64,000 bases of DNA, taken from contig NZ_WNKG01000001.1 of NCBI RefSeq assembly GCF_010119245.1, forward strand, positions 310,001-374,000. The letters are read 5' to 3'. The translations under genes and the position numbers were made by a program. This document shows positions 27,149-37,036 of this stretch, piece after piece. Numbering within the stretch: position 1 is the stretch's first letter; every line of letters begins with the position of its first letter. This DNA comes from Cyclobacterium salsum (GTDB taxonomy: Bacteria > Bacteroidota > Bacteroidia > Cytophagales > Cyclobacteriaceae). The notes beneath the pieces were generated by a model. That model saw only the letters and a program-made list of their open reading frames with translations. It ran no database searches and was not told where the DNA came from.

Positions 27149-27778
27149 ATGAAAAAAATACCACCAATTGCAATGGCCTTGCTCCTGTTTGCGATTTTCA
27201 GTTGCAACAATGCCAAAAAAGTAGAAGAAACCGAAACACAGGCAAATGCCGAAAACTTCGAACTGCTCAGCGATTCGACCAAGGTAAGTTTTGTCGCCTA
27301 CAAAACCACCGATAAAGTGCCTGTTGGCGGGGAATTTACCAACATCAACATCTCTAATTTCGGCTCCGGTGATACGGCATTGGAAGCCATGAACGGGACA
27401 GAATTTAGTATTCCGGTCAGTAGTCTGTTTACCAATGATCCCACAGGTACCAGAGATCCTAAAATATTGGAATTTTTCTTTGGTGCCCTGGAGAATACCG
27501 AGCTGATTTCGGGGGTATTTAACGTTGGGGCAGATAAGCAATGTGCTATTGATATAACCTTAAACGGACAGACTGAGACGATTCCTTTGACCTATTCTAC
27601 TATCAACGATACCAAATTTGTTTTTGATGGGGTTATGGAACTGGCGAATTGGGATGCATTGGGAGCCGTGGCCTCCATTAATAAAGCCTGTGAAGCATTG
27701 CATACTGGCACCGATGGTATTAGCAAAACCTGGAGTGAAGTAGCTGTCCACGCAGAAGTGATGCTAGCTAAAAAGTAA
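27149..27778 (+). CDS. YceI-like lipoprotein
   Basis: The protein is 209 residues with a lipobox-type leader ending FAIFSC. The mature part opens with STKVSFVAYKTTDKVPVGG, the first strand and loop of the YceI lipocalin-like fold, and ends with a strand pair WSEVAVHAEVML. YceI proteins bind isoprenoid-type lipids in a hydrophobic pocket in the periplasm. The length agrees with the family. A strong intrinsic terminator follows at 27811-27847, so it is a single-gene unit. Confidence 0.82.
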   Translation: MKKIPPIAMALLLFAIFSCNNAKKVEETETQANAENFELLSDSTKVSFVAYKTTDKVPVGGEFTNINISNFGSGDTALEAMNGTEFSIPVSSLFTNDPTGTRDPKILEFFFGALENTELISGVFNVGADKQCAIDITLNGQTETIPLTYSTINDTKFVFDGVMELANWDALGAVASINKACEALHTGTDGISKTWSEVAVHAEVMLAKK

Positions 27779-27810
27779 GCTGCCTTAAACGCGTCGAAAA
27801 GCCTTTTCCT

Positions 27811-27847
27811 CCCACATCAAAAAAACAAATTTGGTGTGGGTTTTTTT
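27811..27847 (+). terminator. Rho-independent terminator after the YceI-like gene
   Basis: The stem cccacatc / ggtgtggg (8 pairs, one G-T) closes an A-rich loop and is followed by seven T. Confidence 0.85.
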
Positions 27848-28062
27848 AATTTCCCTCCCTATTACCCGTGGAGTATGGTGGACTGGGTATCGTATCCACT
27901 ACACCCTCTTTCCACTAGATGCAATAAAGAACGAAAACCTTATGAGTCCATTTTCATTGGCCTTTCGCTAATGTTATCCAAAATCTAACCTTCCATTTAG
28001 GGAGCTCATTTGTCCGGAACTACAGGCGGTGAAATCAGGCTACCTTCCTTCTTTAATTATTG

Positions 28063-29403
28063 CTAGGGCATTTCCAACACCGGTCGTTGATTCGAAAAAT
28101 CCAGAAAACCAAAATACCCATTACCTCTTCCTATTCCACTATTGCCAACTCCTCCAAAAGGAAGATAGGGTGACATATAATGCACCGATGAATGATTGAT
28201 AACACTTCCTCCTGCGGTGGTGCTACTTATAACTTTATCGGCTGCAACTTTGTCTTTGCTATATACATAAAGCCCCAGCGGCTGTTCTCTTTTATTGACA
28301 AAGTCAATGGCATCCTCCAGCGTTTTGTATGTTAACACCGGAAGTAAAGGCCCAAATATTTCCTCTTTCATAATCGCAAGATCCGGATCGACATCATCAA
28401 GCAAAGTAGGAGAAATATAGTTTTCCCCATCATTTGTCTTCCCTCCGGTCACTAATGAAGCGCCATTTTCAAGCGCATCATCAAGCAGCCTTTTTACACG
28501 CTGATAATGATTGTTGTTTACCAATCGGGCATATTTTGAACTTTCAATACCCGGTCCGTCCACACCGTACATATGTTCAATGGTTCCTTTTAAATGAGTA
28601 ATAAATTCGTCTTTGCGATCTTCCGATACCAAAACATAATCCGTAGTAATACAGGTTTGACCGCAGTTGAAAAATTTAGTCCACACAATTTTACCTGCCG
28701 CATCGGCAAAATCAGCTGAATCATCAATAATGGAAGGGCATTTTCCACCAAGTTCCATTGTTACCGAAGCCATATGGTTGGCAGCAGCTTTCATCACGAT
28801 TTTACCAACCCTTGTGCCGCCTGTATAAAAAATATGGTTAAAAGGTAAGTCCAATAACTCAGAAGCCACATCTGCCCCTCCTTCCATTACAAAGACTTCA
28901 TCTTTAGGAAATACCGATTCAATAATTTCTTTAATTAATTTGGATGAATGCGGTGTGAGTTCAGAAGGTTTTATGATGACGGTATTACCTGCTGCCAAAC
29001 ATGAAACCAGCGGTCTGAGAGTTAGTAGGAAAGGATAGTTCCAGGGAGTTAAAAACAAACAAACCCCTTTTGGCTCTAAAATAATTCTCGATACTGATGC
29101 TTCACCACCTAAATCTTCGGGCGTAGGAACAGCCTTTGGATTGATCCATGTTTCCAGATGGTCGGTGACAAAGTCAATTTCCACAATAACGGAATCTGTT
29201 TCAGACGCTTCTTCCTTTGGTTTCTTGTAATCCTTGTAAAGTGCCTCATATACATTGTCAATGTTGGCAATAACTGCTTCTTTAAATTTGAGCAACCTAA
29301 CAATCCTTTCCTGAGCAGTGGATTTCTTCAATTGCAGGGCTTTGCGTTGCTGACTTTGAAATACGTCAGCAAGGTCAACTTTTGGAAGTGTCTGTGTCTC
29401 CAT
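28063..29403 (-). CDS. Aldehyde dehydrogenase (class 3-like, NAD(P)-dependent)
   Basis: The ATG at 29403 (METQTLPKVDL) is preferred over a longer frame from 29457, whose extra 18 codons look untranslated. The protein is about 446 residues, typical for short class 3 ALDHs. It has the TPWNYPF cofactor loop, a YTGGTRVGK Rossmann segment, the general-base Glu in TMELGGKCP and the catalytic Cys in FNCGQTCITTDY. The C-terminal PYLPFGGVGNSGIGRGNG is also canonical. It oxidises aldehydes to acids in the cytosol; chain length or substrate is not evident. It is not in an operon. Confidence 0.95.
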   Translation of the reverse strand: METQTLPKVDLADVFQSQQRKALQLKKSTAQERIVRLLKFKEAVIANIDNVYEALYKDYKKPKEEASETDSVIVEIDFVTDHLETWINPKAVPTPEDLGGEASVSRIILEPKGVCLFLTPWNYPFLLTLRPLVSCLAAGNTVIIKPSELTPHSSKLIKEIIESVFPKDEVFVMEGGADVASELLDLPFNHIFYTGGTRVGKIVMKAAANHMASVTMELGGKCPSIIDDSADFADAAGKIVWTKFFNCGQTCITTDYVLVSEDRKDEFITHLKGTIEHMYGVDGPGIESSKYARLVNNNHYQRVKRLLDDALENGASLVTGGKTNDGENYISPTLLDDVDPDLAIMKEEIFGPLLPVLTYKTLEDAIDFVNKREQPLGLYVYSKDKVAADKVISSTTAGGSVINHSSVHYMSPYLPFGGVGNSGIGRGNGYFGFLDFSNQRPVLEMP

Positions 29404-29629
29404 CGTGTTAGTTGTTAAGGTTAATTGTTTAAGATTAATAAAGGTGTGTGAATCCAAGGGTTATAAATTCAACTGCTGGTAGATTCAATGTTCAATATTA
29501 CCTACTATATAATCCGAGCATAAAATAGGTAAGTGTATTGGCATTGAACCTGAACAAATCTAAAGAAAAGCGGGAAAATGAGTTAAGCCAAATGTTCCAA
29601 AAACTGGTGCATTTGTTCCATAAGCAAAA

Positions 29630-29985
29630 AAGTCGCAGTGGCTATGGCTATAACCGGTTTGCAAAATCAGCCGGAAACCATCGAAGCCATTCCGGACTTT
29701 GATGCTTCCGCCCAATTTTACACCTATGGATTTGATTGGTATGAGGACCGCATTCTTTGGTGGATGCTTCATCCCACAAGTGGTGAAAAAATCGTATTGT
29801 GGGACTATCAGGGATCCAAGAAAGGAATACCTCAACATCGAACCCACTACCGGATGAATTTTTGGCATACCAATAATTGGTCGGTGGAAACCAATCCGCT
29901 TTCTCTTGAAAAACCACTGCACCCTTACGAGCTGGAGGTGGATTGGATGTCTTATGAGCCATTCGAAAGTGATTCAAATAAGTAA
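29630..29985 (+). pseudogene. Glycoside hydrolase family 16 C-terminal remnant
   Basis: The frame 29638-29985 reads FYTYGFDWYEDRILWWM, HYRMNFWHTNNWSVETNP and YELEVDWMSYEP, all typical of the C-terminal half of GH16 beta-glucanase/agarase-type enzymes. The catalytic E-x-D-x-(x)-E strand is missing, and upstream codons contain a stop (TAA near 29584). It is a truncated, inactive copy. With the GH53 and sulfatase remnants it indicates lost polysaccharide-degrading capacity. Confidence 0.75.
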
Positions 29986-30069
29986 TTTTACAATACACAA
30001 TCCATTTACAAATAGACTTAGAGTCCAATGCGTGGGTGATTATTGAATAGTAAAATTTATATTTGGAGC

Positions 30070-30300
30070 TTATTGTGAACCTTCCGAAAATTCCCATTTA
30101 CTGTTACGCTTATCAATCCGCCCCGAGTTCGGAAAATCAAAGTGAAAGGTATTTATCAGGATATTTTTTTTGAGCCAATTTCGAGTAGTTTGACCCTGGA
30201 TTGTTTCGCATTCAAATAGTCCAAATCATAATTGGTTTTCCAGTTGATATGCTCTATGTGTAATGAAAGGAGATAGGCATAAGAAATGTAGGAACCCCGT
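30070..30300 (-). pseudogene. Metallo-beta-lactamase-fold protein C-terminal remnant
   Basis: On the minus strand two frames read together as an MBL-fold C-terminus. The first is HINWKTNYDLDYLNAKQSR with KLLEIGSKKIS. After a frame change comes NTFHFDFPNSGRIDKRNSKW and a stop at 30070-30072. HFDFPNSGR matches the late His motif (HFPFPGLG) of this fold. The N-terminal HxHxDH metal site is absent. Confidence 0.65.
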
Positions 30301-30395
30301 ACCTATTCAATGAATGTTTTAGTTCCCGGGAAACTAAAACATTCTAACTTTTCATAACTAAGTCATATTTTATTTTTAATGTCTTTTTTTGTTTT

Positions 30396-31193
30396 TTATA
30401 GAAGGTTTATCCCCCGAACTTCTTTTAGCTTTAAGATCATACCCCTGGCCTCGTTCCGTTTCCAATTTCCATACGCCAACAATGCCTGTTTTATGGTTTC
30501 TTCATCCAAATAGCCTTCATCCAGGATTTGGGGCATGGCCACTACTTTTTCCCACATCCCGAGTTTAGACATGAAATTGGGTTTTCCTTTTTCATAAGTT
30601 TCATTTGCTTCAAAAACCTGAATATTTGATAGTCCGTTAGCCATAAAGAAATCCGGCAAATCTACTGTAATTTGATTATTCAGCCCACCATCTGAACGCC
30701 AGGACAAGAAGGCATTATAGGCCATTTTCATGGCGTCAGGGATTGATGGATTCCATTCAATTTTTAAATGATCATAGTCAAGGATCGATAGCTGTCCCCC
30801 GGGTTTAAGTAGTTGTTTCATTTTATCAATGGCCTGGTTTGTATCAGAAATCCATTGCAAAGTTCGGGAGGCAATGATCAAGTCGAATTTTTCGACATGT
30901 TCGGACGAGAAAAGGTCTTGATGAACAAACTCCAAATTTTTAAAGCCTTGACTTTTTAATTTGGCTTTTTTAATAAAAGATGGATCTGCATCAATTCCAA
31001 TTACCGATCCATGCTCCCCCACATATTTAAGTAATCCGCAGGTAATGGCACCTGATCCACAGCCAACATCCAGGACCCTAAGCCCCGGTCGTAAGAGAGG
31101 AATTAATGTCCTGTAGTCTTTTTCTAAGGTTCGTTCTTCAAATATAGCTATCGAATCCTTTTCGTTCCTTTTTAAATTAGCCGCTGAGTTCAT
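30396..31193 (-). CDS. Class I SAM-dependent methyltransferase
   Basis: This 265-residue cytosolic protein has the Rossmann methyltransferase motifs LRVLDVGCGSGAITCGLL (motif I), VIGIDADPSFI with the acidic residue contacting SAM, DLIIASRTLQWISD (post-II) and LLKPGGQLSILDYDH (motif III). A C-terminal helical cap includes GLSNIQVFEANETYEKG. The length and cap resemble small-molecule methyltransferases of the UbiE/trans-aconitate type. The substrate is unknown. No operon partner is evident. Confidence 0.9.
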   Translation of the reverse strand: MNSAANLKRNEKDSIAIFEERTLEKDYRTLIPLLRPGLRVLDVGCGSGAITCGLLKYVGEHGSVIGIDADPSFIKKAKLKSQGFKNLEFVHQDLFSSEHVEKFDLIIASRTLQWISDTNQAIDKMKQLLKPGGQLSILDYDHLKIEWNPSIPDAMKMAYNAFLSWRSDGGLNNQITVDLPDFFMANGLSNIQVFEANETYEKGKPNFMSKLGMWEKVVAMPQILDEGYLDEETIKQALLAYGNWKRNEARGMILKLKEVRGINLL

Positions 31194-31256
31194 AGGATAT
31201 ATTTTTTATCAATACAAATGCTTTAAAACGCATGGCTAGCGGCATTATTTTTTGCT

Positions 31257-31304
31257 GAATAGCAATAACCATCTTTATGGATTTATCCATTGCTATTTTT
31301 TTTC
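31257..31304 (+). terminator. Hairpin with T-run
   Basis: atagcaat and attgctat form an 8-bp stem around a 22-base loop that itself holds a small ccat/atgg stem. A run of eight T follows on the plus strand. Both neighbouring genes are on the minus strand, so it would act on antisense or an unseen plus-strand transcript. The call is weak. Confidence 0.3.
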
Positions 31305-31399
31305 TCTCTTGTATTTTTTCTTGGATAAGAAAATTCATCTATTCTGCCTGACTGCCTCAAAGGCTGACTTTGGTTCTTCTGGGAGAGCGAAGTCGAAGC

Positions 31400-31831
31400 C
31401 TATTTCCCCACTCTTACTCCAGCATAGGTCTGCCGGATGATTTTACCATTCCGGATAATAAAGGTATCCGTGGCATAGCTCAGGTTAAATTCAGGGGTAT
31501 CCGCCTCCCATAGGATATAGCCAATATCTTTGACCGCCAGGCTTTCCTTCAGGGTCAGGGTGGCTTGGCCTGCAGGAAAGGCCTTAAAGGCATTGATAAA
31601 GTTTCCCCTGATTTCCTCCAGTCCGCTATAAGTGCCATTTGGAGTGATCAGAATGGATTCTTCTGTATAATCCTCCATGACTCCTTCCAGATCATTGGCA
31701 ATAAATGTTTGCCAATGATGGTCCAGCACCGCCTCGGTCTGGGCTTCATCAATACCTTCATTAGTAGAATGGGAAGCACATCCGGAAAAAAGCAGGCATG
31801 CAAACAAGACCAGGGTGTAACGCTTTTTCAT
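31400..31831 (-). CDS. NTF2/SnoaL-like (DUF4440-type) lipoprotein
   Basis: This 143-residue protein has a lipobox leader ending LLFSGC. The mature fold has an N-terminal helix (WQTFIANDLEGVMEDYTEES) and the curved sheet of the NTF2 superfamily, ending with DTFIIRNGKIIRQTYAG. Such proteins bind small ligands or act as steroid-isomerase-like enzymes; the role here is unknown. Similar secreted NTF2-like proteins lie at 42365-42811 and 58552-58968. Confidence 0.8.
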   Translation of the reverse strand: MKKRYTLVLFACLLFSGCASHSTNEGIDEAQTEAVLDHHWQTFIANDLEGVMEDYTEESILITPNGTYSGLEEIRGNFINAFKAFPAGQATLTLKESLAVKDIGYILWEADTPEFNLSYATDTFIIRNGKIIRQTYAGVRVGK

Positions 31832-31957
31832 AATTATAAAATGTTAAAATCTGTATAAAAATAGGCTAATGGAACAAATAAATTTTATTTACCATTCAAG
31901 ATGTGGATATTTAATTAATAAAGCAACTATGATTTCGAAAATACAAAACAGGATTTC

Positions 31958-32215
31958 TTTCCTTTAAAGGAAACCTTCCTCGAAGACCTCAAAGGTTTAT
32001 ACATCAGACCTTAGGGGTTTCCAAACCACCGAAGGTCTTTCACGCAGGCTAAAAATGGATACTTTTGATATTCTTTCCTTTCAAGAAAACCTTCGAGGTC
32101 CCGAAGACCTCAAAGGTTTATACATCAGACTTTTGGGGTTTCCAAATCCCCGAAGGTCTTTCTCGCAGGCTAAAAATGGATACTCTTGATATTATTTCCT
32201 TTCAAGAAACCCTTC
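31958..32215. repeat. 121-bp tandem repeat with palindromic AGACCT...AGGTCTTT core
   Basis: Two nearly identical copies start at 31981 and 32102, exactly 121 bases apart, with a partial third copy after about 32193. Each copy contains an inverted core: gaagacctcaaaggttt, a central ggggtttcc, then gaaggtcttt (31982-32040 and 32103-32161). A diverged copy of the core lies at 42139-42190. It is noncoding; short ORFs across it are incidental. The remainder of 31832-32630 is AT-rich with no gene seen. Confidence 0.8.
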
Positions 32216-32630
32216 TTTTTGCCCAATCTTCAGACATGCTTACCTATCCCCGCTTTTGAGAACAAACGGATCAGGCAACTGATAAGCAGGCACCTTGAAT
32301 TCATAGCAATTAAAAACAAACCTTTGACCATATAGAACAGGTTTACCACTTAATATTTGTTTATAAATACATTTATATGTATTTTACTTTTATCGAGCAA
32401 CTAAATTTTGAAATTTAATTCTCTTATTTCAATCTATACACAGGTCTACAAACCCGGAGTTTTATGTGTTTTCTTTATTGAATTTAAATATTGTAAGCCT
32501 ATTACAAGAAAAACATAAACTTTTTTGGAAAAAGTAACTGGGAATTCAGGCATCGCATATACCTGATTGAAATTGGGTTTTGATTTAAGGGATGTTACGG
32601 CGGGGAAAAGAGCTAACCAATGAAATTGAT

Positions 32631-35600
32631 ATGAATAGCATTCTTTTCAAAATCAAGGTATTCATGCGTTTATCGCAAATTATAATGAGCGGGATGGTGC
32701 TTTCCTTCTCCTACCCTGTTCATTCCCAATCCAATCCTTTCACTTTCGAGCGATTTACCACTGAGCAGGGGCTGCCGAGTAATTTCATTTTAGATATTGT
32801 TCAGGGCCATCAGGGCTATATTTGGATAGCAACAGAAGATGGCCTGGCACGATACAATGGATACGAGTTTGCCCACTATAGCCATATACCCGGCGATTCT
32901 TCTTCCTTGTCTGAAAACCGGGTGGAGAAATTGTATGTCGATGTACGGGGAAATCTATGGGTTAGATCAAGTACTAATCTTGACCGTTTCGATCCGGTCT
33001 GCAATTGTTTTATCAGCTATACTGCTAAACTCACGCAGGCTTCTTCTGATGAGGTTGGACAAATAAACGCTTTTTCCGAAGATCATGAAAACAACCTTTG
33101 GATTGGAACACAGAATGGAGGGGTATTTTGCTATGAGCGCGAATCAGATCGGTTTAGGCGGATCTTGAATGATCCAAATGATCAGGTGAACGTGCTGAAC
33201 GATGAGGTTAGGGTGCTTATGGTCGATAGCAAAAATCAGCTTTGGATCGGTACGGGGGAACCCTTCAATTCTAATGGATCCGGTGGTGGCATCATTCGCC
33301 ATGATTTAAAAACAGGACATTCAAGGCGTTTTTTGCATGAGCCAGGTAACGAAAACAGCCTGATTGACAACCGTGTGAGCGCTTTATTTGAAGATTTGGA
33401 GGGGAAATTATGGGTTGGAACCTGCCAAAGTGGTCTGCACTATTTTGAATCAAATAGGGAAGAGTTTATACGCCTCTTACCCGGTGATCACAAATCGGAT
33501 GGGATTTTTGCTCCCCAGGGCGAAATGGGACAGTGGGCTTCCTGTGCCCATGTAAAATTCATCTTTCAGGACCATCAGGGCAATTTTTGGGTGGGCAACT
33601 ACAATGGTGGAATCAATCATTTCGATCCGGTGTCCGGGAAATTAACCACATACAAACATGATCCCTCAGATCCCGGAAGTTTAAATTCCAACCAGGTATG
33701 GTCCTTTTTTCAAGACCGACAGGATCGATACTGGATCGGGAATCTTCCGGGTGGGCTTCATAAAATTGATCCTTCCCGCAATAAATTTGACATATATCAA
33801 CCGGATTCAGCCATTCCAAATAGCCTTTCGGCAGACCATGTTCTTGGAATTTACGAATCCCGTGAAAATCCGGATATTATATGGATCGGAACACGAGGGG
33901 GCGGGCTTAACAGGCTGAATGTAACAAACGGGAGGTTTAAGCATTTCCGCCATGAACCTGACCGGGCCTTCAGCATCAGCAGCGACATCGTATGGACAGC
34001 ATATGAAGACAGTAACGGAACGTTCTGGGTGGGAACCGAAGCCGGATTAGATACTTTGGATAGAACAACCGGTCGGTTTAATGATTTCAAATTACCTGAA
34101 AATGAAAACTATAGCAACATTACCAATCCAGTCATCCGCATGCATGAAGATCGCAAAGGTCGATTGTGGCTGGGAACCTGGAGTGGAGGAATTATTCGGT
34201 TAAGTGCTGACCGGAAATCCTACAAAAAGTATGATTTCTCTGATTCCAATCACCAATCCTATTTCAATAGTGTTTATGACATCCATGAGAATAATGAAGG
34301 TACCATCTGGGTAGCCATATTTCAGGGAGGCCTCTTCCGCTATGATGAAGTAAAGGATGAGTTCGTCCCCCACCTGGAAGCATATGGTGCTACTTGCATT
34401 TTAGAGAAAAGCTCCGGCAAATATTGGACAGGCACCAGCAGTAGTGGTCTTATTTGCTACGATGCCAATAACGATACCATAGCACACTTTACCACCAAAG
34501 ATGGACTGTCCAGCAATACCGTTCTGGGTATTTTGGAAGATGAAAAAGGATTATTCTGGCTCTCTACCGGTAATGGAATCGTCAAATTTAATCCCGAAAC
34601 GCTGGATTTTTTACCCTATGGCATGTCGGACGGACTTTCCATTAACAGTTTTAGCCACACCAGTGCCTTTAAGAGTACGGATGGTCAAATGTTTTTCGGG
34701 GGAGACGGGGGCTTGGTATCCTTCTATCCCGAACAGATAGCAGGCAATCCTTATCCTCCGGATTTGGTACTGAGTGGTTTACAGGTGGCAGGTACTTCGG
34801 TAGATTTTCGGGAAGAATTAAATTCTCCTGATGACTTTCTTACCCTATCCCATCAGCAAAACGACCTGACTTTTGATTATGTAGCCCTTCATTATACCGA
34901 TCCATCAAAAAACCTGTACAAATACAAGATGGAAAACTATGATCCGGAATGGATAGTGGCAGGTACCCAGAGAACTGCCAGGTATACCAACCTTGACCCG
35001 GGGCAGTACACTTTTCAGGTAATCGCAGGCAGCAGTGATGGAGTTTGGAACGAAACTGGCACTTCCCTTACATTTTACATTACTCCTCCCTGGTGGACGC
35101 GGTGGTGGGCCTATACCCTATTTGCGGGTATACTTTTGGTATTTGCCAGGTGGTTTTACAAATTTAAAGTCTCCCGAAAACTGGCAGTAGCGGAAAGCAG
35201 GCGGCTAACCGAAATAGATCATTTTAAAAGCAATCTTTACACCAATATTACCCATGAGTTCCGTACCCCACTGACGGTTATTCTCGGTCTCACGGATACC
35301 CTCCGATCGAAAGCAGGGAACCACCGGTGGGAAGATACCGATCAGCGACTGGAAATGATTCAAAGAAACGGCAAAAACCTCTTGCAATTGGTCAATAAAA
35401 TGCTCGATTTGGCCAAGTTGGAAAGTGGACATCTGGAACTGGAAATGCTGCAAAAGGACGTGGTTCCTTTTATCAAATACATCTGTGAAAGTTTTGAATC
35501 CATGGCCCGGGAAAAACAAATTAAGCTGGATGTTGATGCGCAGGTGGGTCAATTGGTCATGGATTTTGACCCTGCTAAACTCGCAATGATCGTTTCAAAC

Positions 35601-36764
35601 CTCCTGTCGAACGCTATAAAATTTACTCCTGATCATGGTCAGATAACTGTTCACCTTAACCAGATCTTCGGGTCAGGCACAAGCTATTTTACATTAATAG
35701 TTAACGATAATGGTAAAGGACTTCAGCAAGAGGAAATCCCTTACGTTTTTGACCGTTTTTATCAGGCAGACCAATCTTCGACCCGGCATTCAGAGGGAAC
35801 AGGTATTGGTCTTACACTGACTAAAGAGCTGGTGGAATTGATGGGGGGAACAATAAAAGTCGAAAGTCCCGCTGGAATGGGTAGTACATTTACTGTCCAA
35901 CTACCCATTACCTTGGCTGCCCCTAAAGCCACCGAGCAAGACCTTAGCCAATTCTTTCAACCCTCCCTACCCTATGCCCTAAAAGATATCGATGAAAAGG
36001 CCCAAGACCTGGATTTACCGCTGGTCCTCATCATTGAGGACAACCTGGATGTGGCCAATTATTTGAAAATGGCGTTGAAGAATAAATACCATTGTCTTCA
36101 TGCGTTGAATGGACAAACCGGACTGGAATTGGCTTATGCACATATTCCGGACATCATCATTTGTGATGTCATGATGCCCGGAATGGATGGTTTTGAAGTC
36201 TGCGCCACGCTCAAAGCCGATAAGCGCAGTGACCATATTCCGATTATTATGTTGACCGCCCTGGCAGAAAAGGAGGCCCGGCTGACCGGACTTTCCAAAG
36301 GGGCAGATGCCTACCTGGCGAAACCATTTGATAAAACAGAATTATTGATCCGTCTGGAAAAATTGCTGGAGACCCGGAAGCGGCTGCAACAAAAGTACAG
36401 TCGGCGCTTCCTAAGCAGTGAGCCCGGCTATGAGCCTATCAGTTCTTCCATCGAAAGTTTCTTGGTGAAAGTCGAAAGGGTCATCTTAGAACACCTGGGA
36501 GAAGAGGATTTTTCAGTAGATCACCTCGCTGATGCCATTTCTCTGAGTAGGTCGCAAGTACATCGGAAAATAAAAGCCATCACCGGATACTCCACCTCCA
36601 TCTACATTCGCATGATCCGCCTTGAAAAGGCAAAAGAACTGCTCACTGTGGAGAACCTTACCATTGCAGAAGTAGCCTATCGGGTAGGCTTTAAATCTCC
36701 GGTTTATTTTTCTCAGATATTCAGGAAAACGTTTGGAGAAAGCCCTTCCGAAAGCCGCAACTAA
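32631..36764 (+). CDS. Hybrid two-component system regulator (propeller sensor, histidine kinase, receiver, AraC output)
   Basis: The ATG at 32631 opens a signal peptide ending PVHSQ and is preferred over one at 32592. The order is 14 or so Reg_prop blades forming two periplasmic propellers (repeats such as GYIWIATEDGLARY and LWVGTCQSGLHYF), a Y_Y_Y domain, one membrane segment (WAYTLFAGILLVFARWF), HisKA with the phospho-His in ITHEFRTPLTVI, HATPase (SNLLSNAIKF), a receiver with Asp in IIICDVMMPG, and an AraC HTH pair at the C-terminus. It senses a periplasmic ligand and controls transcription directly. Such regulators usually govern glycan-use loci; here the next operon is a sulfur module. 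Its HTH is duplicated at 40227-40691. Confidence 0.95.
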   Translation: MNSILFKIKVFMRLSQIIMSGMVLSFSYPVHSQSNPFTFERFTTEQGLPSNFILDIVQGHQGYIWIATEDGLARYNGYEFAHYSHIPGDSSSLSENRVEKLYVDVRGNLWVRSSTNLDRFDPVCNCFISYTAKLTQASSDEVGQINAFSEDHENNLWIGTQNGGVFCYERESDRFRRILNDPNDQVNVLNDEVRVLMVDSKNQLWIGTGEPFNSNGSGGGIIRHDLKTGHSRRFLHEPGNENSLIDNRVSALFEDLEGKLWVGTCQSGLHYFESNREEFIRLLPGDHKSDGIFAPQGEMGQWASCAHVKFIFQDHQGNFWVGNYNGGINHFDPVSGKLTTYKHDPSDPGSLNSNQVWSFFQDRQDRYWIGNLPGGLHKIDPSRNKFDIYQPDSAIPNSLSADHVLGIYESRENPDIIWIGTRGGGLNRLNVTNGRFKHFRHEPDRAFSISSDIVWTAYEDSNGTFWVGTEAGLDTLDRTTGRFNDFKLPENENYSNITNPVIRMHEDRKGRLWLGTWSGGIIRLSADRKSYKKYDFSDSNHQSYFNSVYDIHENNEGTIWVAIFQGGLFRYDEVKDEFVPHLEAYGATCILEKSSGKYWTGTSSSGLICYDANNDTIAHFTTKDGLSSNTVLGILEDEKGLFWLSTGNGIVKFNPETLDFLPYGMSDGLSINSFSHTSAFKSTDGQMFFGGDGGLVSFYPEQIAGNPYPPDLVLSGLQVAGTSVDFREELNSPDDFLTLSHQQNDLTFDYVALHYTDPSKNLYKYKMENYDPEWIVAGTQRTARYTNLDPGQYTFQVIAGSSDGVWNETGTSLTFYITPPWWTRWWAYTLFAGILLVFARWFYKFKVSRKLAVAESRRLTEIDHFKSNLYTNITHEFRTPLTVILGLTDTLRSKAGNHRWEDTDQRLEMIQRNGKNLLQLVNKMLDLAKLESGHLELEMLQKDVVPFIKYICESFESMAREKQIKLDVDAQVGQLVMDFDPAKLAMIVSNLLSNAIKFTPDHGQITVHLNQIFGSGTSYFTLIVNDNGKGLQQEEIPYVFDRFYQADQSSTRHSEGTGIGLTLTKELVELMGGTIKVESPAGMGSTFTVQLPITLAAPKATEQDLSQFFQPSLPYALKDIDEKAQDLDLPLVLIIEDNLDVANYLKMALKNKYHCLHALNGQTGLELAYAHIPDIIICDVMMPGMDGFEVCATLKADKRSDHIPIIMLTALAEKEARLTGLSKGADAYLAKPFDKTELLIRLEKLLETRKRLQQKYSRRFLSSEPGYEPISSSIESFLVKVERVILEHLGEEDFSVDHLADAISLSRSQVHRKIKAITGYSTSIYIRMIRLEKAKELLTVENLTIAEVAYRVGFKSPVYFSQIFRKTFGESPSESRN

Positions 36765-36779
36765 CTCATTTTTTGTCCT

Positions 36780-36821
36780 TTGCAACAATATCGAAAGGAG
36801 TTGCAACAATACCGAAAGCAG
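36780..36821. promoter_or_regulatory. Phased 21-bp direct repeat, candidate AraC-type operator
   Basis: ttgcaacaatatcgaaagga (36780 onward, 21-base unit ending in g) is followed directly by ttgcaacaataccgaaagca (36801 onward). The units differ at only two positions. A spacing of exactly 21 bases equals two helical turns, as in tandem AraC-family sites. The pair lies in the 272-base gap between the hybrid regulator and the Tat/DsrE-like gene. A third single copy, tggcaacaatatcgaaagcg, lies at 40651-40670, 107 bases before the AraC gene at 40777. Confidence 0.5.
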
Positions 36822-37036
36822 CTAAAAGCTGTATTCCATAGCTTTGAAACGTACAATTCATGCAGGCAACGAGCCTAATGCGTCTGATCCGCCAGGTCTT
36901 GCTCAGAAAAATCGGTTCAGGCCTTTAATTATGTTAAGAAATTGATTCTTTTCACCTGGTAAGTTTAGATCCAACAGGCTTGATTCCCAATTGCTTTATT
37001 GTACGAATCTATTTATAAACCATAACCAAATCGACC

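Noticed and set aside
31982-32161. CRISPR-like reading of the 121-bp repeats
   Set aside because: Only two to three copies, direct repeats of 121 bases without short unique spacers, and no cas genes nearby.
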